The notes under the pieces were generated by a model that did not search any database, had not been told where the DNA came from, and saw nothing but the letters and a program-made list of their open reading frames with translations. A DNA stretch of 64,000 bases, taken from assembly GCF_018343615.1 (NCBI RefSeq), contig NZ_JAGYPI010000001.1, positions 868,001 through 932,000 of the forward strand, given 5' to 3'. Below are positions 18,537 to 27,853 of the stretch, in pieces (the stretch's first letter is position 1; the number at the start of each line of letters is the position of its first letter). This stretch comes from Bacillus sp. FJAT-49736. GTDB taxonomy: Bacteria; Bacillota; Bacilli; Bacillales; Bacillaceae_C. The translations under genes and the position numbers were made by a program.

Positions 18537-19823
18537 ATGACGGTTGCGAGTGAGATAATCATCCCCAAGAATGGATTTAATCTACATATTGTCAAAACAA
18601 AAAAATATAAAACAAATACGCTAGTCTGGAAAATGAAAGCTCCTTTAGAGGAAAAAACGGTGACTTTAAGAGCATTGCTCCCAAATGTATTACAAAGCAG
18701 CACAAAACAATATCCAACAACAACCGCATTACGCTCATACTTAGATGATCTTTACGGTGCAGGCTTCTATGTTGATTTGGCCAAAAAAGGTGAATATCAT
18801 GTTATGTCCTTTACGGTAGATATCGCTAATGAGAAATTTTTAAAGGATTCAACATCACTTCTACAAAGAGCGATCGATTTTCTTGCGGAGGTATTACTTA
18901 ATCCTAATGTTGAAAATAATTCCTTTCATGCGGAAACGGTAGAAAAGGAAAAAAGAACTTTAAAGCAGCGCATACAATCGATTTACGATGACAAAATGAG
19001 ATATTCAAGCGTTAGATTGGTAGAAGAAATGTGTAAAGGTGAGCCATATGCTCTGGATGCAAACGGTATAAAGGATCAAGTCGATTCGATTACAGCCTCT
19101 TCATTATATGATTACTATGTAAAAGCATTGAATGAAGATGAGCTAGACTTATATATTATTGGTGATATTGAAGAAACTCAAGTAGAGGATTTTTGTAAAG
19201 AGCTTCATTTTTCCAATAGAACCCCTTTGCAAATAGAAAATAGAAATAATATTCAAGTAAAAGAGCCTAAGGAAATTAAGGAGAGGCAAGATGTCAAGCA
19301 AGGCAAATTAAATATCGGGTATCGTACACATATCCGATTTGGTGATGATGATTATTTCGCATTACAGATGTTTAATGGTGTTTTTGGCGGGTTCTCTCAT
19401 TCCAAATTGTTCATCAATGTCAGAGAGAAAGCTAGCCTAGCTTACTATGCGGCAAGTCGTCTGGATAGTCATAAAGGTTTGATGATGGTGATGAGCGGAA
19501 TTGAGGCTCAAAACTATGATCAAGCAATAACTATTATTAAAGAACAGCTTGAGGCGATGAGGAAGGGCGATTTTTCTGACCAAGAAATAGAACAAACTAA
19601 AGCTGTAACAAATAATCAATTACTGGAAACAACCGATACCTCTAGGGGATTAGTGGAAATTTTATATCATAATGTAATTGGTAAGCAAAATTTAACGGTA
19701 AAAGACTGGTTGGAAAATATTAATAAGGTAACGAAAGAAGAAATTGTAAATGCTGCTGCGAAAATTGAATTGGATACCATTTATTTCTTGACTGGATTGG
19801 AGGGGACGGATGATGCAAAATAA
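18537..19823 (+). CDS. ymfF: M16-family peptidase-like protein (no zinc motif)
   Basis: A 428-residue member of the M16 (insulinase/processing peptidase) family, equivalent to B. subtilis YmfF. The start is ATG 18537 after AAAGGAGG. I cannot find the HxxEH zinc motif in its N-terminal half, so it is probably the non-catalytic half of a pair with YmfH, as in two-subunit M16 enzymes. The C-terminal half has the usual NVREKASLAYYAASRLDSH segment. It overlaps ymfH by 14 bases, which favours equimolar synthesis. The substrate is unknown. Confidence 0.87.
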   Translation: MTVASEIIIPKNGFNLHIVKTKKYKTNTLVWKMKAPLEEKTVTLRALLPNVLQSSTKQYPTTTALRSYLDDLYGAGFYVDLAKKGEYHVMSFTVDIANEKFLKDSTSLLQRAIDFLAEVLLNPNVENNSFHAETVEKEKRTLKQRIQSIYDDKMRYSSVRLVEEMCKGEPYALDANGIKDQVDSITASSLYDYYVKALNEDELDLYIIGDIEETQVEDFCKELHFSNRTPLQIENRNNIQVKEPKEIKERQDVKQGKLNIGYRTHIRFGDDDYFALQMFNGVFGGFSHSKLFINVREKASLAYYAASRLDSHKGLMMVMSGIEAQNYDQAITIIKEQLEAMRKGDFSDQEIEQTKAVTNNQLLETTDTSRGLVEILYHNVIGKQNLTVKDWLENINKVTKEEIVNAAAKIELDTIYFLTGLEGTDDAK

Positions 19824-21102
19824 AGTTTTTGATCAGCTAAAGGAAACCTTGTATTTTGAAAAGATGGAAAATGGATTAGAAGTGTATGTTCTACCTAAAG
19901 AAGGATTTAGCAAGACATTTGCAACCTTTACGACAAAATATGGTTCCGTTGATAATGATTTTATTCCCCTTGGCAAGAATGAATTCCATCATGTTCCCGA
20001 CGGCATCGCCCATTTTCTTGAACACAAGCTATTTGAAAAAGAGGATGGAGATGTATTCCAACAATTCAGTAAACAAGGAGCATCTGCTAATGCGTTTACG
20101 ACCTTTAATCGTACAGCTTACTTATTTTCAAGTACTTCAAATGTAGAGAAAAATCTTGAAACGTTAATAGACATGGTGCAAAGTCCCTACTTTACGGAAA
20201 AGACTGTCGAAAAAGAGAAGGGGATAATTGGCCAGGAAATTACAATGTATGACGACAATCCTGATTGGCGCCTTTATTTTGGTGTCATTGAAAATATGTA
20301 TAAGCACCACCCCGTAAAAATTGATATCGCAGGTACCATTGAATCCATCTCACATATTACGGATCAGTTGTTATATGAATGTTATCATACGTTCTATCAT
20401 CCAAGTAATATGCTGTTATTTATCGTTGGCCCTGTAGAACCGGAAACAATCTTGAAAATGGTTCGAGACAATCAAAATAATAAAGATTATAAAGAACAGG
20501 CAGAGATTAAAAGACGATTTGAACAAGAGCCAGTGGAAGTGGCAGAAAAGAAAAAGGTTTTGCAAATGAACGTGCAAACCTCTAAGTGCTTAGTTGGTGT
20601 AAAGGCCAAGAATATTCAGCTATCGGGAGCGGAAATGCTTAAGAACGAGCTTACTGTTAATGTGATGTTAGATATGCTATTTGGCAAAAGCTCAGAAAAT
20701 TACTATACCCTTTACAATGAAGGTTTAATAGATGAGTCTTTTTCCTATGATTTCACCTTAGAATCCGGATTTGGATTTGCGATGGTAGGTGGCGATACGG
20801 ACCGTCCTGATGAGCTTGCCGAGCGTCTTCAAAAAGTTTTGATGGAAGCTAAAAATGGTGATCATTTATCAGAAGAGGCTTTAGATAGAACAAAGAAAAA
20901 GAAAATTGGCGGATTTTTAAGGCAGCTCAACTCGCCTGAGTATATTGCGAATCAATTTACACGATATTTCTTCAATGGAATGAATTTATTCGATGTTGTA
21001 CCTGCATTGGAAGATATCACATTTTCTGAATTAAAAAAGGCAGCAAATGAACTTATCGAGGAAAACCGATTCACAGTATGTCAGGTTGTTCCTAAAAAAT
21101 GA
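19810..21102 (+). CDS. ymfH: M16-family zinc peptidase
   Basis: A 430-residue M16 peptidase, the catalytic partner of YmfF. The zinc motif is HFLEH (residues about 68-72, within GIAHFLEHKLFEK), with the downstream Glu in EKEKGIIGQEI supplying the third ligand. ATG 19810 follows GGAGGGG and lies inside the end of ymfF. A terminator follows, so ymfI is at most partly co-transcribed. The natural substrate is unknown; related pairs (for example AlbE/AlbF, PqqL-type enzymes) process peptides. Confidence 0.88.
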   Translation: MMQNKVFDQLKETLYFEKMENGLEVYVLPKEGFSKTFATFTTKYGSVDNDFIPLGKNEFHHVPDGIAHFLEHKLFEKEDGDVFQQFSKQGASANAFTTFNRTAYLFSSTSNVEKNLETLIDMVQSPYFTEKTVEKEKGIIGQEITMYDDNPDWRLYFGVIENMYKHHPVKIDIAGTIESISHITDQLLYECYHTFYHPSNMLLFIVGPVEPETILKMVRDNQNNKDYKEQAEIKRRFEQEPVEVAEKKKVLQMNVQTSKCLVGVKAKNIQLSGAEMLKNELTVNVMLDMLFGKSSENYYTLYNEGLIDESFSYDFTLESGFGFAMVGGDTDRPDELAERLQKVLMEAKNGDHLSEEALDRTKKKKIGGFLRQLNSPEYIANQFTRYFFNGMNLFDVVPALEDITFSELKKAANELIEENRFTVCQVVPKK

Positions 21103-21110
21103 GGTTCAAA

Positions 21111-21134
21111 AACTCGGGCCAACCGAGTTTTTTC
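21111..21134 (+). terminator. Intrinsic terminator between ymfH and ymfI
   Basis: Stem AACTCGG/CCGAGTT with a 5-base loop and TTTTT tail, 8 bases after the ymfH stop. Confidence 0.88.
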
Positions 21135-21157
21135 CATTTTCGAAGGGAGAGAAGAAA

Positions 21158-21880
21158 ATGAAAAAATACGTTCTCATTACAGGAGCTAGTGGAGGAATTG
21201 GAAAAGAAACAGCTATATATTTGGCTAAAAAGGGATGGAATTTATATCTCCATTATCATCAAAATAAAAAAGAGATAGAAGATATAATGCATACGGTTGA
21301 ATCTTACCCAATAGAAATAATCCCAATACAAGCAGATCTTTCCTCTCCACATGGGGTGGAAAAAGTATTAAATAATATTTTTCATATTGATGCTGTGTGC
21401 TTTATTAGTGGTATAGCCCATTACGGCCTATTTGTGGATACAATACCAGCCTTAATGGAAGATATGTGGAACATACATGTCCATGCCCCAATGCTCTTAA
21501 CAAGGAAGCTACTTCCAAAATTAATGAAAAACGAAGCATCCCACATTATTTTTGTAAGTTCAATATGGGGACAAACAGGAGCATCGTGTGAAGTAGTGTA
21601 TTCCACCGTAAAAGGTGCACAAATTGCTTTTGTAAAGGCTCTAAGCAAAGAGGTGGCAAGGAGTGGCGTAAAAGTAAATGCAGTGGCACCCGGGGCAGTA
21701 AAAACAAATATGCTCGCCAATTTTTCTGATATGGAACTGCAAGAACTTGAAACTGATATTCCATTAGGAAGATTGGCGGATCCAAAAGAAATTGCAGGGA
21801 CCATAGCTTTCTTATTATCGGACGAAGCAAGCTATATTACTGGACATGTCCTTGCGGTAAATGGCGGTTGGTATACATAA
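21158..21880 (+). CDS. ymfI: Short-chain dehydrogenase/reductase YmfI
   Basis: A 240-residue classical SDR. The start is ATG 21158 after AGGGAGAG; the longer in-frame ORF from 21047 runs back through the terminator and into ymfH and is not used. Cofactor motif TGASGGIGKE is at residues 8-17, the catalytic Ser in VSSIWGQ, Tyr in YSTVKGAQIAF with Lys four residues on, and the SDR C-terminal VNGGWYT. It resembles FabG-type 3-oxoacyl reductases; the substrate is not known. Position between ymfH and ymfJ matches B. subtilis. Confidence 0.88.
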   Translation: MKKYVLITGASGGIGKETAIYLAKKGWNLYLHYHQNKKEIEDIMHTVESYPIEIIPIQADLSSPHGVEKVLNNIFHIDAVCFISGIAHYGLFVDTIPALMEDMWNIHVHAPMLLTRKLLPKLMKNEASHIIFVSSIWGQTGASCEVVYSTVKGAQIAFVKALSKEVARSGVKVNAVAPGAVKTNMLANFSDMELQELETDIPLGRLADPKEIAGTIAFLLSDEASYITGHVLAVNGGWYT

Positions 21881-21969
21881 AAGCGACCAAAAAATTCCTT
21901 CATTTTAAGGTATAAGAATTTCTTCCTGTAGCAAAATAACATCGAACAAATATGAAGGAGGTTCATCAT

Positions 21970-22227
21970 ATGTCTGTTTTAGATAATTGGGATCATTGGA
22001 AAAACTTTTTAGGTGATCGCTTGAACCAAGCACAATCTCAAGGGATGTCTCAAGAAACCATTAACCAACTTGCTGGACAAGTAGGAGATTACTTGGCAAG
22101 TCAAGTAGACCCTAAAAATGAGCAGCAAAGAGTATTAGCTGATCTTTGGTCTGTTGCAAATGAGCAGGAACAACAAGCCATTGCTAATGTTATGGTGAAA
22201 TTAGTTCAAAACAATGGTACACAATAA
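21970..22227 (+). CDS. ymfJ: DUF3243 family protein YmfJ
   Basis: An 85-residue acidic, helical protein of the DUF3243 family, the same length as B. subtilis YmfJ. The start is ATG 21970 (MSVLDNWDHWKNFLGDRL) after GAAGGAGG; the ATG at 21952 overlaps that ribosome site. It has its own terminator. The function is unknown. Confidence 0.88.
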   Translation: MSVLDNWDHWKNFLGDRLNQAQSQGMSQETINQLAGQVGDYLASQVDPKNEQQRVLADLWSVANEQEQQAIANVMVKLVQNNGTQ

Positions 22228-22240
22228 TAGGTGCAAATGT

Positions 22241-22268
22241 AAGAGGGGAGAACCCCTCTTTTTATTTT
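22241..22268 (+). terminator. Intrinsic terminator after ymfJ
   Basis: Stem AAGAGGGG/CCCCTCTT with AGAA loop and a T-rich tail. Confidence 0.92.
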
Positions 22269-22386
22269 TCGACAAGAAAATTATTTTATCTGGAAATAGG
22301 GTAGTTTTTCCTTTCATATTCTGTAAAAATCATATATTATATTAGCTAGAGTCAATAGTGAGTTTTTTTATCATTAGGAGGTTTAT

Positions 22387-23178
22387 ATGGATAGAAAAGA
22401 ATGGTATTTAGAATATGAAATTCAAATAAACCGCCCAGGACTTCTTGGTGATATATCTTCGTTACTTGGAATGTTATCTATAAATATTATAAGCATCAAT
22501 GGTGTGGATGAAGGAAAACGTGGTCTTCTTTTATTGGTAAAAGATGAGGAACAAATCGGAAGACTTGAATCTATATTACAAACAATGGAAACAATAAATA
22601 TAACAAAATTTCGCGAACCAAAATTACGAGATAAATTAGCTGTCCGACATGGCCGATATATTCAAAGAGATGCGGATGATAAGAAAACATTTCGATTTAT
22701 TCGTGATGAGCTAGGCATATTGGTTGATTTTATGGCAGAATTATTTAAAAAAGAAGGCCATAAGCTTATCGGGATACGAGGTATGCCACGTGTTGGGAAA
22801 ACTGAATCAATTGTTGCCGCAAGTGTTTGTGCTAGTAAAAAGTGGCTTTTTGTTTCTTCTACCTTATTAAAGCAAACTATTCGAAATCAACTTATTAATG
22901 ATGAGTACAATGCAGATAATATTTTTATCCTGGATGGTATTGTATCAACACAACGTGCGAATGAAAAACATTGGCAGTTAGTTCGAGAGATAATGAGGAT
23001 TCCTGCTGTAAAAGTCATCGAACACCCGGATATTTTTGTTCAAAACTCAGAATACTCACTTGAAGATTTTGACTATATTATTGAACTTCGAGATAATCCT
23101 GACCAGGAAATTACATATGAAGTCATTCAAAGACATAATTTTATGAGTGATGAAGGCTTTGGCGGCTTTGATTACTAA
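22387..23178 (+). CDS. ymfK: DUF3388 protein YmfK (ACT-like plus P-loop)
   Basis: A 263-residue protein of the DUF3388 family. Residues about 1-75 look like an ACT-type ligand-binding fold (EIQINRPGLLGDISSLLGML), followed by a P-loop-like GMPRVGKTES near residues 134-143. The C-terminal half has LEDFDYIIELRDN and ends in a Gly/Asp-rich tail. The start ATG has TTAGGAGG in front. It sits just before rodZ as in B. subtilis. The combination suggests a nucleotide-dependent, amino-acid-sensing protein, but no function is established to my knowledge. Confidence 0.85.
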   Translation: MDRKEWYLEYEIQINRPGLLGDISSLLGMLSINIISINGVDEGKRGLLLLVKDEEQIGRLESILQTMETINITKFREPKLRDKLAVRHGRYIQRDADDKKTFRFIRDELGILVDFMAELFKKEGHKLIGIRGMPRVGKTESIVAASVCASKKWLFVSSTLLKQTIRNQLINDEYNADNIFILDGIVSTQRANEKHWQLVREIMRIPAVKVIEHPDIFVQNSEYSLEDFDYIIELRDNPDQEITYEVIQRHNFMSDEGFGGFDY

Positions 23179-23229
23179 TGCAGTACATACATATTATAGA
23201 TAGATTTAATTTGAGATTGGCAGGTGTTA

Positions 23230-24147
23230 ATGTTGACGGAACTAGGAACTCGGTTAAGAGAAGCTAGAAAGGCGAAAGGCTTAAGTCTAGACGACCTTCA
23301 GGAAATGACGAAAATTCAAAAAAGATATTTAAAAGGCATTGAGGAAGGAAACTACGATATTATTCCTGGGAAGTTTTATGTCCGTGCGTTTATTAAACAA
23401 TATGCAGAAGCAGTAGGACTCGAATCAGAACAGGTTTTTGAGGAATTCAAAAGTGAAGTTCCGGTTACTCATAATGAGGAAATCACAGAACAAATTTCCA
23501 GAGTTCAGTCGAGGAGAACTGTTTCGGAAGGCACCTCGAAAGTTTTTAGTATTTTACCGACTATTCTTGTAGTTGCTTTTATTGTTGCTGCGGTATTTTT
23601 GGTTTGGATATTAGTCCAAAAGTATTCCGGTTCTCCACAGGCTGGGAATCAAAGCAATACAAATAGCTCGCAAGTGAAGGTGAATGAGTCAGGGAAGTCT
23701 AGTGCCACTAAGCCTAAAGATAATGCTTCTGCAGACGATCAATCAGGCAGTATAGATGATAATACTGGTACCGATAGTACTACTAACAATGATTCTCCCA
23801 ATTCAGAGGATACACCTAAACCGGAACAAGAATTAAAGGTTGTCAGTTCTGCCGGAAAAAATACTACATACAAATTATCCAATACGGATACATTTAAATT
23901 AACGATATCATCTTTAGGAAGAACTTGGGTTCAAGTGAACAACGACAAAGGTAAATTCATTTATCAAGGTATCTTGAACAAAGGTGACAAACAGGATTTT
24001 GATATAACTCAAGAAGGCGGAGCTAATATTCAAATTGGGCATGTTCCTGATACTGAGATATTTGTAAATGATCAAAAACTTGAGTTTGCATCACAACAAA
24101 CGACTCAAAACATTACAATTCAATTTGAACCGTTAAAAACTGAATAG
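23230..24147 (+). CDS. rodZ: Cell-shape protein RodZ (YmfM)
   Basis: A bitopic membrane protein, about 305 residues, that links MreB to the rod-shape machinery. An N-terminal HTH (LGTRLREARKAKGLSLDDL, about 4-22, through IQKRYLKGIEEGNY) is cytoplasmic; a single membrane helix lies at about 107-130; a Ser/Asn/Asp-rich linker follows; and the C-terminal about 90 residues form the extracellular beta domain (DUF4115). Starts GTG 23224, ATG 23230 and TTG 23233 are all possible; relatives begin MTELG, which fits TTG 23233 or ATG 23230. I give ATG. Confidence 0.9.
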   Translation: MLTELGTRLREARKAKGLSLDDLQEMTKIQKRYLKGIEEGNYDIIPGKFYVRAFIKQYAEAVGLESEQVFEEFKSEVPVTHNEEITEQISRVQSRRTVSEGTSKVFSILPTILVVAFIVAAVFLVWILVQKYSGSPQAGNQSNTNSSQVKVNESGKSSATKPKDNASADDQSGSIDDNTGTDSTTNNDSPNSEDTPKPEQELKVVSSAGKNTTYKLSNTDTFKLTISSLGRTWVQVNNDKGKFIYQGILNKGDKQDFDITQEGGANIQIGHVPDTEIFVNDQKLEFASQQTTQNITIQFEPLKTE

Positions 24148-24173
24148 TCATCTGTAGATGGCTATTTTTCTCT
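24146..24173 (+). terminator. Intrinsic terminator after rodZ
   Basis: Arms AGTCATCT and AGATGGCT pair (one G-U) around a very short loop just after the stop codon, followed by ATTTTTCTCTTT. Confidence 0.65.
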
Positions 24174-24289
24174 TTGAATTTAGTATCGGAAATAAATGGA
24201 TAAATGGCACTTTTTCCATTTTGACTTATATTAAAAACGAAATTATTAATATAATTTAGTCAAAGATTACTTTCATATATAAATGGTTA

Positions 24290-24385
24290 AAATCCAAATG
24301 ACGATTATAAACTTGTTGCTTTTCGTAAATGCTGTATATCTTAATACAGCTTTCGTTTCAGGGCATCTTTTCAAAAAAGCTAATC
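24290..24385 (-). repeat. Dispersed MITE-like element, partial copy R4
   Basis: Read on the minus strand, this piece contains TTTTGAAAAGATGCCC, GCTGTATTAAGATATAC and TTACGAAAAGCAACA, matching in order the internal and 3' blocks of R2 and R3. The 5' TIR part is missing and the 3' end is degraded. It occupies the middle of the 318-base rodZ-pgsA gap; nothing else is evident there besides the rodZ terminator. Confidence 0.5.
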
Positions 24386-24465
24386 GAAATATTATTTTTT
24401 TATCCGCATAACCGAGAAAAATTCAGAAAAGAGTCTTGTCAGAACATTATAATGGAGGAAGTATC

Positions 24466-25044
24466 TTGAATTTACCAAATAAAATTACAATAACACGTAT
24501 ATGTTTAATTCCGATATTTATTATCATTATGCTTGCACCCTTTCCGTGGGGAAATGTGGAGCTATTAAATATTAGTATACCCACAGCCCATTTAATAGGA
24601 GCTATCATTTTTATCATCGCATCCATTACAGATTGGTTTGACGGACATCTTGCCCGAAAATATAATCTTGTTACAAATCTTGGAAAGTTTCTTGATCCTT
24701 TGGCAGATAAACTTCTTGTTTCGTCCGCATTAATAATATTGGTAGAGTTAGGCTCTGCTCCTTCATGGATTGTGATTGTCATCATAAGCAGAGAGTTTGC
24801 TATTACTGGACTACGCGCAATCCTGGCTGGTGAAGGGGAAATTGTTGCAGCCGCTATGCCTGGAAAAATTAAAATGTGGGCACAAACCATTGCAATAGCG
24901 GCATTATTGCTGCATAACTTTCCATTTGAACCACTCCATTTCCCTTTTGCCACGATTGCATTATGGATTGCAATGATTTTCACTATATACTCTGGATGGG
25001 ATTATATTTATAAAAACCGTTCGATTTTTTCTAACTCCAAATAA
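24466..25044 (+). CDS. pgsA: CDP-diacylglycerol-glycerol-3-phosphate phosphatidyltransferase
   Basis: Membrane enzyme of 192 residues making phosphatidylglycerol-phosphate, an essential step for PG and lipoteichoic acid. The start is TTG 24466 ([16 protein letters not shown]), with GGAGG upstream; the ATG at 24436 would add a hydrophilic extension that overlaps the ribosome site and is absent from relatives. The CDP-alcohol phosphotransferase signature is complete: [10 protein letters not shown], then [12 protein letters not shown] (about residues 57-83). About five membrane helices are visible. cinA follows 16 bases later. Confidence 0.95.
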   Translation: MNLPNKITITRICLIPIFIIIMLAPFPWGNVELLNISIPTAHLIGAIIFIIASITDWFDGHLARKYNLVTNLGKFLDPLADKLLVSSALIILVELGSAPSWIVIVIISREFAITGLRAILAGEGEIVAAAMPGKIKMWAQTIAIAALLLHNFPFEPLHFPFATIALWIAMIFTIYSGWDYIYKNRSIFSNSK

Positions 25045-25060
25045 AGGGAGAGTTCTGAAT

Positions 25061-26314
25061 ATGAATGCAGAGATAATAGCTGTCGGATCGGAGCTATTGC
25101 TTGGGCAAATCGTTAATACAAATGCCAAATTTCTTTCAACTGCTTTAGCTGAAATGGGGATTAATGTTTTCCATCATACAGTTGTTGGAGATAACCCTCA
25201 TAGATTAAAAAGAAGTATTGAAATAGCAGAGAAAAGAGCTGATTTGATTATTTTTACAGGAGGCTTAGGTCCTACGAAGGATGATCTAACAAAGGAAACG
25301 ATTGCTGCTCATTTAGGAAAGAGCCTGGTAACCGATCAGCATGCTATGTCATCTATCGAAGCTTATTTCAAAAAAGTGAATCGGATAATGACAGAAAATA
25401 ATAAAAAGCAAGCGCTCGTTCTGGAAGGTGCACAAGTTTTGCCAAATAATTTTGGCATGGCGCCTGGAATGTTTCTTAAAAACAACGAGCATTTTTATAT
25501 GCTTCTGCCAGGACCACCTTTTGAAATGGAGCCGATGTTTAATGCATTTGGTCGAAAGGCAATCCTTGCTGAAATGGATGTAGTTGAACATATTGAATCA
25601 AAGGTACTGCGTTTTTTTGGAATAGGAGAAGCACAATTAGAGACTGAAATCGAAAGCATTATTGCCAATCAATCCAATCCGACGGTTGCACCATATGCCT
25701 CTGACGGTGAGGTTACACTGAGGATAACAGCAAAACATGCTTCCAGTTCAAAAGCAATGCGAATGATTAAAGAGACCGAGCGCAATATCCTTCAAATAGT
25801 GGGTAAATATTGTTACGGGTATGATCAAACTACACTTATGCTGGAGGCTGTTCAAAAGCTGAAAGAGCGCGGGCTCACGATAGCAATAGCGGAGAGCTTA
25901 ACAGCTGGAATGTTTTCCTCTCAAATGGCATCGATTTCCGGTATTAGTTCCATTCTTAAAGGCGGGATTGTTTGCTATTCTAATGAGGCGAAACATGACT
26001 TAGTGAAGGTGAAAAAAGAGGTAATAGAGAAGTATGGTTCTGTCAGTAAGGAATGTGCGGCTGCTCTGGCGGAAAATATTCGAATGTTGCTAGATTCAGA
26101 TATTGGCATTAGCTTCACCGGTGTTGCAGGTCCTGATTCACTAGAAGGAAAGGAACCAGGGACTATCTGGATTGGAATATCTGTGAAAAATAAACCAACT
26201 AATACATTTTTATTAGAGCTTGCTGGCAATCGGAATAGTAATCGACTTCGCACGGTTAAGTATGGATGCTATTATTTGCTTCGAGAATTGACTTCAAGTC
26301 AATCAAGTAAATGA
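25061..26314 (+). CDS. cinA: Competence/damage-inducible protein CinA
   Basis: A 417-residue two-domain protein: an N-terminal molybdopterin-binding-like (MoaB/CinA) domain with [17 protein letters not shown] and [10 protein letters not shown], and a C-terminal nicotinamide-nucleotide amidase-type domain from about residue 255, with [14 protein letters not shown] and [16 protein letters not shown]. It is associated with recycling of NMN and with damaged pyridine nucleotides. It is adjacent to recA as in most bacilli, but a 19-bp hairpin and a LexA box separate the two. Confidence 0.94.
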   Translation: MNAEIIAVGSELLLGQIVNTNAKFLSTALAEMGINVFHHTVVGDNPHRLKRSIEIAEKRADLIIFTGGLGPTKDDLTKETIAAHLGKSLVTDQHAMSSIEAYFKKVNRIMTENNKKQALVLEGAQVLPNNFGMAPGMFLKNNEHFYMLLPGPPFEMEPMFNAFGRKAILAEMDVVEHIESKVLRFFGIGEAQLETEIESIIANQSNPTVAPYASDGEVTLRITAKHASSSKAMRMIKETERNILQIVGKYCYGYDQTTLMLEAVQKLKERGLTIAIAESLTAGMFSSQMASISGISSILKGGIVCYSNEAKHDLVKVKKEVIEKYGSVSKECAAALAENIRMLLDSDIGISFTGVAGPDSLEGKEPGTIWIGISVKNKPTNTFLLELAGNRNSNRLRTVKYGCYYLLRELTSSQSSK

Positions 26315-26375
26315 ATGGGACTTTTAAAAATAATTTTTTTATAAATTTATAAAAAGGCTATTTCACAATAAAATA

Positions 26376-26423
26376 GGTACTAAAATAAGCATTTTCTCTA
26401 AAGTAAATGCTTATTTTAGTGCC
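26376..26423. other. Long perfect hairpin in cinA-recA gap
   Basis: Arms GGTACTAAAATAAGCATTT (26376-26394) and AAATGCTTATTTTAGTGCC (26405-26423) pair over 19 bases with one G-U; the loop is TCTCTAAAGT. No T run follows on the plus strand, so it is not a standard terminator. It lies just upstream of the recA operator. Confidence 0.7.
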
Positions 26424-26443
26424 AACAATCAAAAGAAATCAAT

Positions 26444-26457
26444 CGAATGAATGTTCG
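26444..26457. promoter_or_regulatory. LexA (SOS) box of recA
   Basis: CGAATGAATGTTCG agrees with the Bacillus SOS box CGAACRNRYGTTYC at the key GAA and GTTC positions. It is 92 bases before the recA start, where the B. subtilis recA operator also lies. Confidence 0.85.
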
Positions 26458-26548
26458 ATTTTTTGCTTGGCAAATGGAGAGAAAACAGTTATAGTAAAGA
26501 TAAGGGATTTTTAAACTTAATAGAATACGTGGAGAACGAGGAGGAAAC

Positions 26549-27589
26549 ATGGTGAACGATCGTCAAGCAGCCTTAGATATGGCTCTTAAGCAAATAGAGA
26601 AGCAGTTCGGTAAAGGATCTATAATGAAACTTGGGGAACAAACGGATAGAAAGATTTCTACTATTCCAAGCGGCTCCCTAGCCTTAGATGTCGCATTAGG
26701 TGTCGGTGGATATCCAAGAGGGCGCGTTATTGAAATATATGGTCCGGAAAGTTCTGGTAAGACAACTGTTGCACTTCATGCGATTGCAGAAGTACAAGCT
26801 AAAGGCGGCCAAGCAGCTTTTATTGATGCAGAGCACGCTTTGGATCCGGTATATGCACAAAAATTAGGTGTTAACATTGATGAATTATTATTATCCCAGC
26901 CTGATACAGGGGAACAAGCTCTTGAAATCGCCGAGGCTCTCGTACGTAGTGGTGCCATAGATATTATTGTTATCGACTCTGTTGCTGCACTTGTTCCGAA
27001 GGCAGAAATTGAAGGGGAAATGGGAGATTCGCATGTAGGCTTACAAGCTCGTCTAATGTCTCAAGCTCTACGTAAGCTTTCTGGCGCTATTAACAAATCA
27101 AAAACAATCGCCATCTTCATTAACCAAATAAGGGAAAAGGTTGGTGTAATGTTTGGAAATCCAGAAACAACACCTGGTGGGCGAGCTCTTAAGTTTTATT
27201 CCTCTGTCCGGTTAGAGGTACGTCGTGCTGAGCAACTCAAGCAAGGGAATGAAATTGTAGGGAATAAAACAAAAATTAAAGTGGTAAAAAATAAAGTAGC
27301 GCCTCCATTCCGTACTGCAGAAGTGGATATCATGTATGGTGAAGGGATTTCCAAAGAGGGAGAAATCATTGATATGGGTTCTGAGCTAGATATCGTTCAA
27401 AAGAGCGGTGCTTGGTATTCCTATGATGAGGAGCGTTTAGGTCAAGGAAGAGAAAATGCGAAGCTATTTTTAAAGGAAAATTCAGAGGTTCTTAATGAAA
27501 TTATGTTAAAAATTCGCGACCATTATGGATTGGATGAAGAAAAAGAAGCTCCAATTGATGATAGTCAAGAAGAGTTTGAATTAGAATAA
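26549..27589 (+). CDS. recA: Recombinase RecA
   Basis: Strand-exchange recombinase and LexA co-protease, 346 residues. Walker [10 protein letters not shown] is at residues 65-73, Walker B in [13 protein letters not shown], loop 2 in [20 protein letters not shown], and the acidic C-terminus is intact. ATG 26549 follows GAGGAGG; the next codon, GTG 26552, would give a start closer to B. subtilis (MSDRQ-like), so either is possible. It is under SOS control by the box upstream and closed by a terminator. Confidence 0.98.
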   Translation: MVNDRQAALDMALKQIEKQFGKGSIMKLGEQTDRKISTIPSGSLALDVALGVGGYPRGRVIEIYGPESSGKTTVALHAIAEVQAKGGQAAFIDAEHALDPVYAQKLGVNIDELLLSQPDTGEQALEIAEALVRSGAIDIIVIDSVAALVPKAEIEGEMGDSHVGLQARLMSQALRKLSGAINKSKTIAIFINQIREKVGVMFGNPETTPGGRALKFYSSVRLEVRRAEQLKQGNEIVGNKTKIKVVKNKVAPPFRTAEVDIMYGEGISKEGEIIDMGSELDIVQKSGAWYSYDEERLGQGRENAKLFLKENSEVLNEIMLKIRDHYGLDEEKEAPIDDSQEEFELE

Positions 27590-27596
27590 AATCATT

Positions 27597-27630
27597 AAAG
27601 CAAAGCTATTGAATGGCTTTGCTTTTCTAA
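27597..27630 (+). terminator. Intrinsic terminator after recA
   Basis: Stem AAAGCAAAGC/GCTTTGCTTT with a 9-base loop; the 3' arm ends in TTTT. Confidence 0.85.
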
Positions 27631-27692
27631 TTCTTCATATTATGTCTACTTCTTTCCAACACTCCCCAACTTTTCTATTTGACGGTAGCCAC

Positions 27693-27721
27693 TTGACAAT
27701 AAATATTCACAACTATAAAAT
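27693..27721 (+). promoter_or_regulatory. Sigma-A-type promoter of rny
   Basis: TTGACA at 27693-27698 and TAAAAT at 27716-27721 with a 17-base spacer, 132 bases before the rny start. Confidence 0.6.
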
Positions 27722-27853
27722 TAATATGTATAATTTTTTTTAAAAAATGATATTTTTTGAAGCCTAAGTGCTGTTTATTGAAACCTTTGTAACAATGTAG
27801 CAGCCGACATGTTTGAGACATGATACAAGTTCATAGCAAGGGGAGGTGAAAAG

